Origin: JAOUEA01 sp963821925
Lineage (GTDB): Bacteria > Actinomycetota > UBA4738 > HRBIN12
Direction of reading: 5' to 3'
DNA: 64,000 nucleotides
NCBI GenBank assembly: GCA_963821925.1
Contig: CAWGFO010000007.1
Span: 17,753 to 81,752 of the forward strand
Shown here: piece after piece, positions 62,374 through 64,000 of the stretch
Position numbering within the stretch: position 1 is the first letter of the stretch
Layout: the number at the start of each line of letters is the position of its first letter
Program-made: the position numbers and the translations under genes
The notes under the pieces: model-generated
What the model saw: the letters and a program-made list of their open reading frames with translations, nothing else
Databases searched by the model: none
Told to the model about the DNA's origin: nothing

Positions 62374-63728
62374 CACGCGACCACCCGGAAGAGGCGCCAG
62401 CGGTCGGGGACGCCCTTGAGCTCGTGCTCGCCGGCGTCTTCGAACGACGAGGCCGCTGACCCGGCGACAAGGTCGCTTGCACGGTCTGAGGAAACGAGTA
62501 CCTCGTCGAAGCGCCCGCGCTTCGCACCGACGCGGGCGCCGATCGCGACGCCGAGACCCGCCACGTCGTCGCCTTCGATGGCGACCTCCCCGGTGTGTAC
62601 GCCTGCGCGGATCTCGATGCCGAGCGCACGCACCGCGTTCGCGATCGCCTCGGCGCATCGCACCCCACGCGCGGGCCCGTCGAACATGGCGAGGAATCCA
62701 TCGCCCATCGTCTTGATCTCGCGCCCTCGGAACCGCGCCAGGTTCGCTCGCACGATCCGGTCGTGCTGTGCGCGCGTCTCGGTCCAGGCCCGGTCGCCTA
62801 TCGCGGCGCTCTGGGCGGTGGAGTCGACGATGTCGGTGAACAGGACCGTCGCGAGCACCCGGTCGAACTCCGACTCCTCGTCCCGAACCGACCGGAGGAA
62901 GCGATCGATCGCGGACACGAGCGCCTCACTATCCCCTTCCCACGCGAGGTGGTCCCGTCCCTCAAGTTCGACGAATCGGGCCCCTGGGATGTGCTCCGCG
63001 AGGTAGCGCGCTTCTTCGAGGGAGTACACCTGGTCGTCCGTTCGATGCAGAACCAGCGTCGGTATCTGCACGGCTGGGAGGACCTTGCGGATGTCGGTGT
63101 CCCGTTCCATCGCCTCGAGCGCGAGCGCGGTGCCGGGGCTCACCGTGCGGTAGACAGACGTTACGGCCTCTAGGCCCGCCTCGTCGAGCAGGGCTGTGGG
63201 TGCCAACCACTGCCAGTACTCCCGTACGTACTCCGGCTGCCCCCAGCGACGCTCGAGGTCGAGCATGTACTCGTCCCACTGCTGATCCGTCTGCGCCCAG
63301 GGATAGTCGGGTGCCCGACTACCCCGGGCGTAGCTCGCATACACGATGAGCGCGGCCGTTCGGTCCGGATGGGTAGCCGCGAAGAGGACCGCGAGGGGGC
63401 CGGTAGCGTCGAACCCCAACAACGCCGCTCGCTCGGAACCGGCGGCCTCCATGACCGAAAGCGTGTCTTCCATGCGGCTCTCGAGCGTGGGAGCGTCGCT
63501 GGCCGAGATCGGGTCGGAGAGACCCAGCCCACGGGGGTCGAAGGCGATCAGCCGCGCGATCGAGCCCAACCGGTTCAGGAACCGCTCCATCTTGGGAAGC
63601 CGCCACATGTGGTGCATGCTTGAGTAGCCGGGACCCGGCCACACGAGATCCATCGGGCCATCCCCCACCACCTGATAGGCGATGTGCACTCCCTCAGGCG
63701 TCTTGGCGTAGCGGATGTCCGGGATCAC
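62373..63728 (-). CDS. Alpha/beta-hydrolase-fold/class III cyclase fusion (copy D)
   Basis: The protein is 451 residues. The nucleophile position reads GFDATGP (Asp), and a candidate His is present in GRDHLAWEG, so this copy could still catalyse something. The cyclase nearly equals copy A (FDRVLATVLFTDIVDST; REIKTMGDG). One stretch, about 62470-62560, is aberrant (KRGRFDEVLVSSDRASDL) where copy A reads KAGASEVLVSQTVKDL; several in-frame-compensated insertions would explain it. The GTG at 63728 matches the paralogues; a TTG at 63764 is also possible. First gene of the D-C-B operon. Confidence 0.86.
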   Translation of the reverse strand: MIPDIRYAKTPEGVHIAYQVVGDGPMDLVWPGPGYSSMHHMWRLPKMERFLNRLGSIARLIAFDPRGLGLSDPISASDAPTLESRMEDTLSVMEAAGSERAALLGFDATGPLAVLFAATHPDRTAALIVYASYARGSRAPDYPWAQTDQQWDEYMLDLERRWGQPEYVREYWQWLAPTALLDEAGLEAVTSVYRTVSPGTALALEAMERDTDIRKVLPAVQIPTLVLHRTDDQVYSLEEARYLAEHIPGARFVELEGRDHLAWEGDSEALVSAIDRFLRSVRDEESEFDRVLATVLFTDIVDSTAQSAAIGDRAWTETRAQHDRIVRANLARFRGREIKTMGDGFLAMFDGPARGVRCAEAIANAVRALGIEIRAGVHTGEVAIEGDDVAGLGVAIGARVGAKRGRFDEVLVSSDRASDLVAGSAASSFEDAGEHELKGVPDRWRLFRVVA

Positions 63729-63802
63729 CTGGGCAGTCTGAACCCGAGAGCTGCAAGCGGGCAAACAAAGTCAGGCTCCGAAGGCCAACGCTCCTGGCTT
63801 AG

Positions 63803-64000
63803 CTGGAGTCCTTCCCAGGGGTTCGGGACAGCCCGAACTACCCGGCCCTACTGCCTTCGATGGTGCGGGCCGCCCTGCAGATCGGGAAACCCGAACTCGC
63901 CGAGCGACTCGTCGGCGGCCTCGCACCCCGCTACCCGCTGGCCGAGCATGCTTCCGTGGCAGCCCACGCCGCGCTCAGGGAGGCCCGCGGCGACCTGCAG
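63803..64000 (+). pseudogene. Fragment of a TPR-containing cyclase-type protein, cut by the window
   Basis: The plus frame from 63803 is open to the window end and encodes VRDSPNYPALLPSMVRAALQ, then IGKPELAERLVGGLAPRYP and LAEHASVAAHAALREARGD. This resembles the TPR-like tail of large AAA/adenylate-cyclase proteins. A TAG precedes it and there is no clear start codon (ATG 63860 is the first), so the front of the gene is missing. It is either a relic or a 5' part lost by rearrangement; the rest lies outside the window. Confidence 0.5.

Overview
This is a 64 kb stretch of high-GC DNA (about 70 percent by eye) with dense, mostly short-spaced genes. Several features point to an Actinomycetota bacterium: an argCJBD-R-GH operon, the two-gene NHEJ system (Ku and a Pol-PE-Lig LigD), a DUF5319-type zinc protein, a mycothiol-S-transferase-like DinB protein, many class III cyclases, and about eleven genes whose -10 hexamer lies 5-7 bases before the start codon (leaderless mRNAs). 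I cannot place it below phylum; it could be an uncultured lineage. No rRNA, tRNA, CRISPR array, insertion sequence or phage was seen.

Layout. 1-5.5 kb: the end of an NDH-2, a secreted protein, a CBS-domain protein, a Phd/PIN toxin-antitoxin pair, a cyclase with a MerR-like N-terminus and an SDR. 5.5-11 kb: TldD/TldE, small proteins, a cupin-amidohydrolase pair and a possible small RNA. 11-20 kb: MarR with a divergent ankyrin gene, secreted beta-propellers, a secreted metallophosphoesterase, and a three-gene set (polymer-forming membrane protein, C45 acyltransferase, phosphotransferase). 20-30 kb: RmuC, a GH114 glycosidase, and the complete arginine operon apart from argF, with a clear promoter and ARG box. 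30-36 kb: an ABC exporter pair with a P-type ATPase, an SDR and a cold-shock protein. 36-46 kb: a PIG-L/DUF5319 pair, LigD, an M24 peptidase, Ku and a tandem GNAT. 45-54 kb: PII and its modifying enzyme GlnD, then an ABC exporter with a serine hydrolase. 54-64 kb: a cyclic-nucleotide island.

The most interesting region is 54.6-64 kb. Four genes each fuse an alpha/beta-hydrolase fold to a class III nucleotide cyclase (the Rv1900c/LipJ architecture). Three of them are chained by 4-5 base overlaps. In none of the four is the nucleophile a serine (it reads Gln, Asn, Glu or Asp), and three have also lost the triad histidine, so these domains look like ligand sensors rather than enzymes. A neighbouring MFS transporter carries a C-terminal cyclic-nucleotide-binding domain and is the obvious candidate effector. 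A TPR-like fragment of the kind found on other large cyclases lies at the window edge.

Sequence quality matters here. At least seven genes, including argB and argH in an otherwise intact operon, carry single-base indels that break the frame, and most are insertions. This looks more like uncorrected long-read error than real gene decay, so I annotate these loci as full-length genes with apparent frameshifts.
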